Assembly: GCF_900115865.1 (NCBI RefSeq)
Contig: NZ_FOXY01000005.1
Location: forward strand, 248,001 to 312,000
DNA from: Donghicola eburneus
GTDB taxonomy: Bacteria; Pseudomonadota; Alphaproteobacteria; Rhodobacterales; Rhodobacteraceae
Reading direction: 5' to 3'
Length of the DNA stretch: 64,000 bases
Shown in pieces: positions 18,118 to 26,808 of the stretch (positions within the stretch are counted from its first letter, which is position 1; each line of letters begins with the position of its first letter). Below the pieces are notes generated by a model. The model was not told where the DNA came from. It worked only from the letters and a program-made list of their open reading frames with translations, and did no database searches. The translations under genes were made by a program, and so were the position numbers.

Positions 18118-18531
18118 ATGGCTACTCAGGCGGGCAAGGACCTACTGATCAAGATCGACCAAACCGGTGACGGTGTATTTGAAACTCTGGCTGGGCTGCG
18201 CGCAACGCGTTTGTCTTTCAACGCTGAAACTGTGGATGTGACCAACCTTGGCAGCGAAGGTGGCTGGCGCGAGTTGCTGGCGGGCGCAGGTGTGAAATCG
18301 GCCTCAATCTCAGGGTCTGGCGTGTTCAAAGACACTGCGGGCGATGCCCGTGCGCGGCAAATTTTCTTTGACGGTCAGATGCCCGATTTTCAGGTGATCA
18401 TTCCTGACTTTGGCGTCGTTCAAGGCGCGTTCCAGATCGCAGCGATTGAGTATGCGGGCACCTATGACGGCGAGGCGACCTATGAGTTGTCGCTGTCGTC
18501 GGCGGGCGCGCTGGACTTTACGGCGCTGTGA
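18118..18531 (+). CDS. GTA major tail protein (g9)
   Basis: A 137-residue tail-tube protein. AGKDLLIKIDQTGDGVFETLAGLRATRLSFN at the start and WRELLAGAGVKSASISGSGVF in the middle are the signature of the TP901-1/GTA tail-tube family, and the end EYAGTYDGEATYELSLSSAG completes the beta sandwich. Hexamers stack to form the short tail. Its stop overlaps the g10 start (TGATG). Confidence 0.92.
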   Translation: MATQAGKDLLIKIDQTGDGVFETLAGLRATRLSFNAETVDVTNLGSEGGWRELLAGAGVKSASISGSGVFKDTAGDARARQIFFDGQMPDFQVIIPDFGVVQGAFQIAAIEYAGTYDGEATYELSLSSAGALDFTAL

Positions 18532-18854
18532 TGGCGAACCCGTGGAGCGGAGAAGTCGCGATTTCGGTCAATGGCACTGAACGGGTTATGAAGCTAACGC
18601 TCGGGGCCTTGGCTGAACTTGAGGACCGGATCGAAGCAGGCAGCCTTGTGGATCTGATATCGCGGTTCGAAACTGGCACCTATCGGTCGCTGGATTTGAT
18701 GGCCCTAATCACCGCGGCTTTGCGTGGTGGTGGGTTACCGATCACAGAGACAGAGGTTGCGAACGCATCGTTCGATGGGGGCCTGAACGGAGCGGCGTCT
18801 GCGGCAGCTAGGTGCCTGGCTTTGGCATTCGCTCCACCAGAAAGCGTTGAATGA
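18531..18854 (+). CDS. GTA tail assembly chaperone-like protein (g10)
   Basis: A 107-residue protein in the position of RcGTA g10. The beginning NPWSGEVAISVNGTERVMKL TLGALAELEDRI is typical of the GTA gp10 family (a gain-type tail chaperone). It probably keeps the tape measure soluble. ATG at 18531 overlaps the g9 stop; its own stop overlaps the g10.1 start (ATGA). In many phages this pair is joined by a frameshift; here it is two coupled genes. Confidence 0.82.
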   Translation: MANPWSGEVAISVNGTERVMKLTLGALAELEDRIEAGSLVDLISRFETGTYRSLDLMALITAALRGGGLPITETEVANASFDGGLNGAASAAARCLALAFAPPESVE

Positions 18855-19063
18855 CTGCGTTCGATTTCAATGGAATGCTGCGGGTGGCTTTGGCTGAGTT
18901 AAAGCTATCGCCATCCGTATTCTGGGCCATGACCCCTTATGAATTCATGACCATGACCGGCCGCACGCCAGCGGACATGCCCATGGTCCGTGCACGGTTC
19001 GATGTCTTGAGCCGTGCGTTTCCCGATACCAAGGAGAATGATCATGACCGAGGGTCTGAGTGA
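18851..19063 (+). CDS. GTA small tail chaperone (g10.1, TIGR02216-type)
   Basis: A 70-residue protein. FNGMLRVALAELKLSPSVFWAMTPYEFMTMTG is the pattern of the small phage tail assembly chaperones found in GTA clusters (TIGR02216/DUF2376). It overlaps g10 by 4 bp and g11 by 20 bp, so the three are likely translated together. Confidence 0.85.
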   Translation: MTAFDFNGMLRVALAELKLSPSVFWAMTPYEFMTMTGRTPADMPMVRARFDVLSRAFPDTKENDHDRGSE

Positions 19064-19700
19064 TCTAGAGGCCGACCTCGACCGGCTTGAGGAGAGCATG
19101 GAGGGTGCCGCAAGCCTGACACGCGGGTTCGAAGCCGAGCTATCTCGGATGCGTGAAAGCATGAGTGAGACCACGTTGGATATGCGGCGGATGGAGCGCG
19201 GTATGTCGAACGGGCTTCGGCGTGCCTTTGACGCGGTGGTGCTGGATGGGACGCGGCTGAGTACAGCGTTGTCAGGGTTGGGGCAATCGATGGTCAAGAC
19301 AGCTTACGGTGCCGCGACCAAGCCCGTAACGGATCAGGCTGCGGGGGCCCTGTCAGGTACTCTTGGCGCGTTCATGTCGCGTGTGTTGCCATTTGCAAAG
19401 GGCGGAGCGTTTGCTCAGGGGCGGGTCATGCCCTTTGCCAAAGGGGGGATCGTGAACAGTCCCACGGCGTTCCCGATGAAGGGCGCGACGGGCCTGATGG
19501 GCGAGGCTGGCCCTGAGGCGATTATGCCTTTGACACGTGGACCAGACGGATCACTCGGCGTTCGCAGTGCTGGGGGGGCGGGTCCTGTTTCTGTGGTTAT
19601 GAACATCACAACATCCGATGCGGCGAGTTTTCGGCGCAGTCAGTCCCAGATCGCGGCGCGCATGGCGCGCGCTCTCTCTCATGGCAATCGTAATCATTAA
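19044..19700 (+). CDS. GTA tape measure protein (g11)
   Basis: A 218-residue tape measure. Residues about 1-60 are a coiled coil (LEADLDRLEESMEG, ELSRMRESMSETTLDMRRME). The C-terminal half has the repeated FAKGG motif and TGLMGEAGPEAIMPLTRGPDGSLGV, a standard tail-tape-measure signature. The length is very short for a tape measure and fits the short tail known for RcGTA, whose g11 has a similar size. ATG at 19044 follows AAGGAG; it starts inside g10.1. Confidence 0.9.
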   Translation: MTEGLSDLEADLDRLEESMEGAASLTRGFEAELSRMRESMSETTLDMRRMERGMSNGLRRAFDAVVLDGTRLSTALSGLGQSMVKTAYGAATKPVTDQAAGALSGTLGAFMSRVLPFAKGGAFAQGRVMPFAKGGIVNSPTAFPMKGATGLMGEAGPEAIMPLTRGPDGSLGVRSAGGAGPVSVVMNITTSDAASFRRSQSQIAARMARALSHGNRNH

Positions 19701-19711
19701 GCGAGGCAAGA

Positions 19712-20344
19712 ATGGCTTTTCACGAAGTTCGGTTTCCCACCGACATCAGCTTTGGCGCCTTGGGCGGACCAGAGCGCCGCACCCAAATTGTGACACTGTC
19801 GAACGGCTACGAAGAGCGAAATACCCCGTGGCACCATTCTCGTCGCCGTTATGACGCTGGAATGGGGGTGCGCTCTTCGGCAGATTTGGAGGATGTGATT
19901 GCCTTCTTTGAAGCGAGGGCAGGGCAGCTCCATAGCTTCCGGTGGAAGGACTGGAGCGATTTTCGGTCGGCAAAAGGTCAGGCACCGATCACACCCGAAG
20001 ACCAAGAAATTGCGATCGGTGATGGCGAGACGGTGACGTTTCAGCTGCGCAAAGAGTACCGCTCTGGCGCACAAAGCTACGCGCGGCCCATCGCGAAGCC
20101 GGTCCGCGCGACGGTGCGGGTGGCCGTTGCGGGAAACGAAATGCACGAAGGCATTGATTGGTCGCTGGATGACACAACGGGCGAGATCACTTTTGTTGCC
20201 CCGCCTGAAAGTGATGCGCCAATCACGGCCGGTTTCGAATTCGATGTTCCAGTACGATTTGACACGGATACGATTCAGATCGCAATGTCACGGTTCAACG
20301 CGGGCGAGGTTCCGGACGTCCCTGTTGTGGAGGTGCGGCTATGA
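19712..20344 (+). CDS. GTA distal tail protein (g12, DUF2460)
   Basis: A 210-residue protein of the DUF2460/TIGR02217 family. Signatures are FPTDISFGALGGPERRTQIV, the RRRYDAGMGVRSSADLEDVI AFFEAR block, and FRWKDWSDFRSA. It forms the first ring after the tail tube and begins the baseplate. GAGGCAAG precedes the ATG; the stop overlaps g13 (ATGA). Confidence 0.92.
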   Translation: MAFHEVRFPTDISFGALGGPERRTQIVTLSNGYEERNTPWHHSRRRYDAGMGVRSSADLEDVIAFFEARAGQLHSFRWKDWSDFRSAKGQAPITPEDQEIAIGDGETVTFQLRKEYRSGAQSYARPIAKPVRATVRVAVAGNEMHEGIDWSLDDTTGEITFVAPPESDAPITAGFEFDVPVRFDTDTIQIAMSRFNAGEVPDVPVVEVRL

Positions 20345-21216
20345 ACGTCGGGGCTCAGAATCAGGATAAATCAGCGACGACGATGTGCCGTGCTTGGCGC
20401 TTGGTGCGCTCTGATGGTCATGCGCTTGGGTTCACAGATCATGATGGTGTCCTTGAATTCGACGGAACAATCTTTCGCCCAGATGGGGGAATGAGCTCTT
20501 CAGCTTTGGAGCAATCCACCGACTTGTCGGTTGATAACGCAGAGGCGTTTGGCGTCTTAAGTTCGGACAAGATTTCGTCCGAGGACATCGCGGCTGGGCT
20601 CTACGATGCCGCTGCATTCTCCTTGTGGCAGGTGAACTGGCAAGATCTGTCTGAACGGGAATTGCTTTTCCGAGGTCAGCTGGGAGATATCCGCCAGTCG
20701 GGTGGAATGTTTCAGGCAGAGCTGCGCGGCTTGTCTGATCTCTTGGCGCAGCCGCGTGGTCGAACTTTTCAAAAGGGGTGCGGGGCCGTCCTTGGGGATC
20801 GGGCTTGTGGGGTGCATCTGAACCAACCGCTCTATCAACTGAATGGTACGGTGCGGAAAGTCATCGATAAGAGAGTGCTTTTGGTTGAGACTGAAGCCGC
20901 ACATGATGCTGGGTGGTTTGCGCGTGGGACAGTCCAGTTCGAAACCGGCTTGGGTCAGGTTCTAGAGGGCGCTGTCAAGTCCGATGGCGTGACCGACGGG
21001 CTTCGCCGAATCGAACTTTGGCATCCTCTGGCCCTGGAGCCCGCTCTTGGCACCCAAGTTACCGTGAATGCAGGCTGTGATAAGCTGTTCTCGACTTGTC
21101 GATTTAAGTTCCGCAACACGCCGAACTTTCAAGGTTTTCCCGACTTGCCGGGCGATGATTGGATGATGCGCTACCCGAATATGTCCGAACCGAAGGACGG
21201 AGGGAGCCGCCGATGA
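20341..21216 (+). CDS. GTA baseplate hub (g13, DUF2163)
   Basis: A 291-residue protein of the DUF2163/TIGR02218 family: CRAWRLVRSDGHALGFTDHD at the start, SSALEQSTDLSVDNAEAFG, and a C-terminal domain ending FRNTPNFQGFPDLPGDDW. Four Cys in two pairs (GCGAVLGDRACG and GCDKLFSTC) are placed like the iron-sulfur ligands of lambda tail-tip protein L, so a cluster is likely; this is inference. ATGA overlaps join it to g12 and g14. Confidence 0.92.
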   Translation: MNVGAQNQDKSATTMCRAWRLVRSDGHALGFTDHDGVLEFDGTIFRPDGGMSSSALEQSTDLSVDNAEAFGVLSSDKISSEDIAAGLYDAAAFSLWQVNWQDLSERELLFRGQLGDIRQSGGMFQAELRGLSDLLAQPRGRTFQKGCGAVLGDRACGVHLNQPLYQLNGTVRKVIDKRVLLVETEAAHDAGWFARGTVQFETGLGQVLEGAVKSDGVTDGLRRIELWHPLALEPALGTQVTVNAGCDKLFSTCRFKFRNTPNFQGFPDLPGDDWMMRYPNMSEPKDGGSRR

Positions 21217-21659
21217 GGGCACGATCACAAGCAGCACTCGCGGAGGCGAGAGAATGGATCGGAACGCCCTATCTTCATCAAGCTAGCGCGAAGGGTTTCG
21301 GCACAGATTGCCTCGGGCTCCTGCGCGGAGTTTGGCGTCATTTGTATGGGCGGGAACCGGAGGTAATTCCGAGCTACACGGCAGATTGGTCAGAGCCCCA
21401 AGGAGACGAGGCGCTGTGGCGCGCGGCGTGCCGGCACCTCGTCGCAAAGTCACTGTCGAAAGAAGCAGAGGGCGATGTTCTTTTGTTCCGGATGCGGCAC
21501 GGCGGCGTGGCAAAACATTTGGGGCTACAGAGCGCCTGCGGTAATGCCCCGCGCTTCATTCATGCATTCGGCAATCATGCGGTTATCGACAGCCCGCTCA
21601 GTGCTCCTTGGCGCCGCAGGATCGTGGCGCGTTTTGAATTTCCCAATGAGGTAAAGTAA
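21213..21659 (+). CDS. GTA cell-wall peptidase (g14, NlpC/P60)
   Basis: A 148-residue NlpC/P60 peptidase of the phage/GTA type (TIGR02219). The catalytic Cys lies in GFGTDCLGLLRGVWR and the His in RHGGVAKHLGL, followed by PRFIHAFGNHAVIDSPLS. It is carried on the tail tip and should cut peptidoglycan cross-links when the particle docks on a recipient cell. Coupled by ATGA to g13 and by TAATG to g15. Confidence 0.93.
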   Translation: MRARSQAALAEAREWIGTPYLHQASAKGFGTDCLGLLRGVWRHLYGREPEVIPSYTADWSEPQGDEALWRAACRHLVAKSLSKEAEGDVLLFRMRHGGVAKHLGLQSACGNAPRFIHAFGNHAVIDSPLSAPWRRRIVARFEFPNEVK

Positions 21660-24600
21660 TGGCGACAATCGTATTATCCGCGGCGGGCGGGGCATTGGGT
21701 GGTTCTCTGGGCGGCAGCCTCGGCGGCTTGGGAATGGCGACTCTGGGACGTGCTACCGGTGCAGTCTTGGGACAAGCGCTGGACGCTCGTCTCTTCTCGA
21801 ATCAAACGAGCGCTGGATCTACAGTCGAAGTTGGGCGCACAAATCGATTGCGCATCGGCTCTTCGTCCGAAGGTGAAGGGATTGCCAAAGTTTACGGCCG
21901 TACGCGCGTCTCTGGCCAGATCATTTGGGCGACGCGATTCAAAGAAACCGTTCACACCAAGACGTCACGAAGTGGCGGGGGCAAAGGCTCCTCTGGTTCG
22001 CACTCTTCGACAACCCAGCGCTACACCTACTCTATCAACCTCGCGATCGCTTTGTGCGAGGGCGAGATCGCGCGTGTTGGCCGAGTCTGGGCGGACGGCT
22101 CTGAGGTGGATCTGTCTACCCTGAATATGCGTGTTTATCGCGGCGAAGTAGACCAGCAGCCGGACCCCTTGATCGAAGTGATAGAAGGAACCGATGCCGT
22201 TCCTGCCTATCGTGGGACGGCCTATGTGGTGCTAGAGGACGTACAACTCGGAGACTTCGGAAACCGTGTCCCTCAGTTCAGCTTTGAGGTCGTGCGCCAC
22301 GCACCTGATCATGTTTCAGAGCACGGCGATGTGTCTAAAGATGTTACCGCCGTTGCGATGATCCCGGGCTCTGGAGAATACACTTTGGCGACCACACCCG
22401 TTCACTACGGGAAAGGGTTGGGACGTAATTCCTCGGCCAATGTGAACAGTTACTCGGGCATGAGCGACTTTGAATCCTCGGTGCATGCGTTGACTGAGGA
22501 GGCGCCGAATTGCCGTGCAACATCGCTCGTTGTGTCTTGGTTCGGAAACGATCTGCGATGTGGTGCGTGCTCGATCAAACCAAAGGTCGAGCAGACCGCG
22601 CATGATGGAGTTGGCATGCCTTGGCAGGTGAGCGGGGTACTCCGCGCTGAGGCAGAGCAAGTCGTGCAGCTTGAGGGCGACCCTGTTTACGGTGGGACGC
22701 CTGCAGATCAGTCCGTGGTGGAAGCGATCCAGCATTTGAACGCTGTGGGTCAAGAGGTGATGTTCTATCCCTTCATCTTGATGGATCAGCTCGGCGGCAA
22801 CGGCTTGCCCGATCCTTGGGGACAGCGTGAAGAGCAGCCGGCTTTGCCGTGGCGCGGCCGGATCACCTTGTCTACCGCACCAACACTGAGCAATACGCCC
22901 GATGGGACAGAAGTGGCGGATGCAGAGGTCGCTTCCTTTGTCGGAACGGCACAGCCCAGCGACTTTCGGATCGAAGACGGGCAAGTCTTGTACGATGGAC
23001 CAGACGAATGGTCTTTGCGCCGTTTCGTCCTTCACTATGCCAAACTGTGTCAGCTCGCAGGCGGCGTACATGCCTTCTGTATCGGGTCTGAACTGCGCGC
23101 TTTGACACAAATTCGCGGTGTCTCCGGTTTTCCGGTCGTTGATGCCTTGAAGGCGTTGGCCGCGGACGTGCGCGCCATCCTTGGGCCTGACATCAAACTG
23201 GGCTACGCGGCCGACTGGACTGAGTATTGGGGGTATCAGCCCCAAGATGGCACCGGCGATCGCTACTTCCACTTGGATCCACTGTGGGCTGATCCGCAGA
23301 TCGATTTTATCGGAATTGACAACTATATGCCGCTTTCGGACTGGCGCGACGGCAAAGATCACGCCGACGCGGATTGGCACACAGCCTACAACCCGGCCTA
23401 CCTGAAGCAGAACATCGAAGGCGGTGAAGGCTACGACTGGTATTACCCAAGCGATGAGGCGCGCGATATGCAGCAGCGCGCACCCATTACCGATGGCGCC
23501 TACGGGGAGCCTTGGGTGTACCGCTACAAGGACATTCGCAGCTGGTGGACGAGCCATCACCACGAGCGTATCGCCGGTCTGCGTGCGGACACTCCAACTG
23601 CGTGGGAGCCCTTTGCCAAGCCAATCTGGTTCACGGAAATAGGATGCGCAGCGGTCAACAAAGGCACCAACCAGCCGAACAAATTCGTCGACCCAAAGTC
23701 CTCTGAGTCTGCTTTGCCCCATTACTCCACAGGAGAGCGGGACGAGTTCATCCAGATGCAATACCTGCGTGTGATGCGCGAATATTGGCAGGATGCGTCC
23801 AAGAACCCCGTCTCACCGGTTTATGGTGGTCCGATGCTGGATGCTGACCGGATGTTTGTGTGGGCTTGGGATGCGCGTCCGTATCCGGCATTTCCCAATC
23901 ATGGCGGCCTATGGAAGGATGCGCCAAACTATCAGCGCGGACATTGGATCACGGGCCGGAGTGGGCATCGAACGCTGGCCTCGGTCGTGGCCGAGATATG
24001 CGCCTCTGCTGGCGTTTTGGATGTTGATACCACGCAGTTATACGGAGTGCTTCGGGGATATTCGGAAACGGGCCCTCAGACCGCCCGTGCCGCGCTGCAA
24101 GGGCTCATGGTGACTCACGGCTTTGATGCGGTGGAAGAGGGCGGCACGCTGGTGTTTCGGTCCCGCTCCGATGCACTGGTCAAGATGCTGGACCGCGAGC
24201 GCGTGCTGGCGGACGACGAAGGAGACATCCGGCAGGCACGGGCGTCTGACCTAGAGGTGCCGAATACCGTTGGCCTGTCTTTCTTCGAGGCGGACGCGGG
24301 CTTCGAGCCCGTCTCTGTCGACACGCGTGGACCGTGGGATAGTGTTCAGCGCCCCTCACAGAACGAGGTGCCCGTTGTCCTGACCAGAGGGGAAGCGAAA
24401 CAGGCCGCAGACCGCTGGCTCTCAGAGGCGCAAACAAGCCGAGAGACCTGCGCATTTGCGCTTCCGCCCTCTCGCAGCGATGTGTGTGCCGGAGATTTGG
24501 TCGCCTTTGAGGATGCGCCGCAGGATATCTACCGTGTTGAACGTGTGACCGTCGCTGATGGCCGAGAGGTCGAGGCAGTGCGCGTGGACCCGTCCGTCTA

Positions 24601-25585
24601 CACACCCGCGCCAGAGATCGCAGAGATCCCCATTACCGCGCCCTACGTGCCGCCTCTGCCTGCTATCTGTCTGCCGATGGAGTTGCCCTTGCTGCGCGGG
24701 GACGAGGTTGCCCACGCACCCTATCTCGCGGCGTCAGGTGATCCGTGGCCAGGTGGCGTCAACGTCTATTCAAGCCGGACCGATGCCGGATATACGCTGG
24801 CAACAACGCTTGATGCGCCTGCGACGCTGGGCCAGTTGGACACGGCGCTGCCCTTTGCGCCGATCGGAGCCGAGCAAAGGGGCGTGTCGATTGAGGTGAC
24901 ACTGGTGTCGGGTGACCTTTATTCGGTGGATGAGGCTGCGTTTCTGTCGGGCGCAAATCTTGCCGCCATTGGGTCGGGTGCTGCGGATGGATGGGAGCTG
25001 ATCCAATTCCGCAAGGCCGAACCGTTGGGGGGCAGGCGCTACCGACTGTCCGGCTTCTTGCGCGGGCAGGCAGGGACGGACTGGACCCAAGCTGGCGCGT
25101 GGCCCGAGGGCAGCTATTTTGTGTTGGTGGACGGGGCGTTGGATCAGCTTGATCTGCCCGCCGAGTCCTTGAACCTGCCGATGTACCTGCGCTCGGGCCC
25201 AGTGGGCCGTCCGTATGACGACCGCGCCTACACCACCGAGGACGTTACGTTTGTCGGCCGCGGGTTGGCACCTTATCGCCCTTGTCATCTGGCGCAGGTC
25301 CGTTCGGGCGGGGATGACCAACTGTCTTGGGTACGTAGAACGCGTATCGGCGGCGATGACTGGAGCCGCGAGGACGTGCCACTGGCTGAAACAATTGAGG
25401 CCTATGTCCTGCGTGTTTTTGCACAGGGCTCTCTCGTCCGCGAAGAGAGACTTACAGAACCGCAGTTCACCTACACGTCTGCACAACGGTCTTCGGATGG
25501 TGCCGTCGGGGGCTATCGCATTGAAGTTGCGCAGATTTCTGATCTGTTCGGAGCGGGCCCAAGCGCCGCACTCAGTATCGGCTGA
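21659..25585 (+). CDS. GTA host-contact megatron protein (g15)
   Basis: A 1308-residue protein, the largest of the cluster. A Gly-rich hydrophobic start (residues about 5-40) may plug the tail or insert into the membrane. A TIM-barrel-like domain (GTA_TIM) spans about residues 440-760: LGYAADWTEYWGYQ, FIGIDNYMPLSDWRDG, KPIWFTEIGCAAVN, VWAWDARPYPAFPNHGG. The rest is a baseplate hub with late Rcc01698-like segments (SGFLRGQAGTDW, AYTTEDVTFVG). It is the central spike and recipient-contact protein and the last gene of the cluster. Confidence 0.95.
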   Translation: MATIVLSAAGGALGGSLGGSLGGLGMATLGRATGAVLGQALDARLFSNQTSAGSTVEVGRTNRLRIGSSSEGEGIAKVYGRTRVSGQIIWATRFKETVHTKTSRSGGGKGSSGSHSSTTQRYTYSINLAIALCEGEIARVGRVWADGSEVDLSTLNMRVYRGEVDQQPDPLIEVIEGTDAVPAYRGTAYVVLEDVQLGDFGNRVPQFSFEVVRHAPDHVSEHGDVSKDVTAVAMIPGSGEYTLATTPVHYGKGLGRNSSANVNSYSGMSDFESSVHALTEEAPNCRATSLVVSWFGNDLRCGACSIKPKVEQTAHDGVGMPWQVSGVLRAEAEQVVQLEGDPVYGGTPADQSVVEAIQHLNAVGQEVMFYPFILMDQLGGNGLPDPWGQREEQPALPWRGRITLSTAPTLSNTPDGTEVADAEVASFVGTAQPSDFRIEDGQVLYDGPDEWSLRRFVLHYAKLCQLAGGVHAFCIGSELRALTQIRGVSGFPVVDALKALAADVRAILGPDIKLGYAADWTEYWGYQPQDGTGDRYFHLDPLWADPQIDFIGIDNYMPLSDWRDGKDHADADWHTAYNPAYLKQNIEGGEGYDWYYPSDEARDMQQRAPITDGAYGEPWVYRYKDIRSWWTSHHHERIAGLRADTPTAWEPFAKPIWFTEIGCAAVNKGTNQPNKFVDPKSSESALPHYSTGERDEFIQMQYLRVMREYWQDASKNPVSPVYGGPMLDADRMFVWAWDARPYPAFPNHGGLWKDAPNYQRGHWITGRSGHRTLASVVAEICASAGVLDVDTTQLYGVLRGYSETGPQTARAALQGLMVTHGFDAVEEGGTLVFRSRSDALVKMLDRERVLADDEGDIRQARASDLEVPNTVGLSFFEADAGFEPVSVDTRGPWDSVQRPSQNEVPVVLTRGEAKQAADRWLSEAQTSRETCAFALPPSRSDVCAGDLVAFEDAPQDIYRVERVTVADGREVEAVRVDPSVYTPAPEIAEIPITAPYVPPLPAICLPMELPLLRGDEVAHAPYLAASGDPWPGGVNVYSSRTDAGYTLATTLDAPATLGQLDTALPFAPIGAEQRGVSIEVTLVSGDLYSVDEAAFLSGANLAAIGSGAADGWELIQFRKAEPLGGRRYRLSGFLRGQAGTDWTQAGAWPEGSYFVLVDGALDQLDLPAESLNLPMYLRSGPVGRPYDDRAYTTEDVTFVGRGLAPYRPCHLAQVRSGGDDQLSWVRRTRIGGDDWSREDVPLAETIEAYVLRVFAQGSLVREERLTEPQFTYTSAQRSSDGAVGGYRIEVAQISDLFGAGPSAALSIG

Positions 25586-25595
25586 TAGAATCAGC

Positions 25596-25622
25596 AGGCG
25601 GCGCTTTGAAAGTGCCGCCTGT
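25596..25622 (+). terminator. Hairpin at the end of the GTA cluster
   Basis: CAGGCGGC pairs with GCCGCCTG, extended by CTT/AAG pairing inside. There is no proper T-run after it. It lies 10 bases after the g15 stop. Confidence 0.5.
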
Positions 25623-25692
25623 TCACAATCACGTCCTTGCATTTCGCCATCCGATCCTATCTGTTACACTGTTCGAAAGAGCGGAGGGTCCG

Positions 25693-26502
25693 ATGCCTGA
25701 GACACAACCGAAAATTGCCGCGATCGACCCTGTGTGGTCCCGCATCGTAGAAGAGGCCGAAGCGGCCATCATCGAAGAGCCTCTTCTTGGGGGGCTGGTC
25801 CACTCAACGATCCTGCACCACGGATCGCTTGAGCGTGCGCTGACCTATCGGATGGCGATGAAGCTGTCCTCGCCCGAGATGTCGGGCCAACTGCTGCGCG
25901 AGATCGCCGAAGAGGCGTATGCCAGCGACGAAACCTTGGGCGAGGCGGCACGCGCTGACATCGTCGCTGTGTACGACCGCGACCCCGCATGCTTGCGCTA
26001 CATCCAGCCACTGCTGTTCTTCAAAGGGTTCCAAGCGATCCAAAGCTATCGCGTGGCGCACTGGCTTTGGCGTACCGGACGGCACGATCTGGCATACTTC
26101 CTTCAGATGCGGATTTCCGAACAGTTTGGTCTGGACGTTCACCCTGCAGCGCGCATCGGGCGTGGCATCATGATCGACCACGCACACTCCATCGTCATCG
26201 GCGAGACTGCCGTGGTCGGTGACAACGTATCTATGCTGCACTCGGTAACCCTTGGCGGGACAGGCAAGGAAGAAGAGGATCGTCACCCTAAGATCGGCAA
26301 TGGCGTTCTGATCGGGGCCGGTGCCAAGGTGCTTGGAAACATCAAGGTCGGCGACTGCTCGCGCGTTGCGGCGGGCTCTGTGGTTCTACAGGACGTGCCG
26401 CCCTGCAAGACCGTGGCCGGTGTGCCCGCGCGCATCGTCGGAGAGGCAGGGTGCAGCCAACCGTCGCTGAGCATGGACCACAATTTCCCCTCGCACGGCT
26501 GA
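25693..26502 (+). CDS. cysE: Serine O-acetyltransferase
   Basis: A 269-residue CysE. The N-terminal helical domain (PVWSRIVEEAEAAIIEEPLLGG) is followed by the left-handed beta-helix: DVHPAARIGRGIMIDHAHSI, IGETAVVGDNVSMLHSVTLGG and KIGNGVLIGAGAKVLGNIKVG, with the catalytic Asp-His pair in MIDHAH. It makes O-acetylserine, the first step of cysteine synthesis, in the cytoplasm. GGAGGGTCCG precedes the ATG. It follows the GTA cluster by 107 bp and has its own terminator. Confidence 0.96.
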   Translation: MPETQPKIAAIDPVWSRIVEEAEAAIIEEPLLGGLVHSTILHHGSLERALTYRMAMKLSSPEMSGQLLREIAEEAYASDETLGEAARADIVAVYDRDPACLRYIQPLLFFKGFQAIQSYRVAHWLWRTGRHDLAYFLQMRISEQFGLDVHPAARIGRGIMIDHAHSIVIGETAVVGDNVSMLHSVTLGGTGKEEEDRHPKIGNGVLIGAGAKVLGNIKVGDCSRVAAGSVVLQDVPPCKTVAGVPARIVGEAGCSQPSLSMDHNFPSHG

Positions 26503-26525
26503 CATCACCAATACCCTTAATGGTA

Positions 26526-26559
26526 AGGCGGAGTTGCATATTTGCAGCTCCGCCTTTTT
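26526..26559 (+). terminator. Intrinsic terminator of cysE
   Basis: AGGCGGAG pairs with CTCCGCCT, with further TGCA/TGCA pairing in the loop, followed by TTTTT. Confidence 0.88.
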
Positions 26560-26654
26560 GGTTTGTCGCGTTTCTCTGATTCCATTGTTGCACTTTAGAT
26601 TCGCACCATGGCGCGAAAATAAGAATTGAAAATAATCCAAGGAAATAAGAGCTT

Positions 26655-26694
26655 AAAAGAGAAAGGGACGAAACGGCAGTGTCCGTTTCGTCCC
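26655..26694 (-). terminator. Intrinsic terminator of the pdhABC operon
   Basis: GGGACGAAACGG (26665-26676) pairs perfectly with CCGTTTCGTCCC (26683-26694) over a 6-base loop. On the minus strand a T-rich tail (TTTCTCTTTT) follows. It is 114 bases beyond the pdhC stop. Confidence 0.8.
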
Positions 26695-26808
26695 TGTGAT
26701 TTTGAAAGTGAGCGGCTTTCTTGAGATTGAAACTACTACTTTTGTGTATGAAGTTTCAAACTGCCCATTCGGGTAATCCGCTATCTTTCGATGTGCATCT
26801 TTACACTC

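Noticed and set aside
22316-23761. A 481-codon minus-strand frame inside g15
   Set aside because: Antisense shadow of the megatron gene, with no binding site or domain.
12008-25585. The phage genes as an active prophage
   Set aside because: No integrase, repressor, replication or lysis genes, no attachment repeats, and the gene order is exactly that of a GTA.
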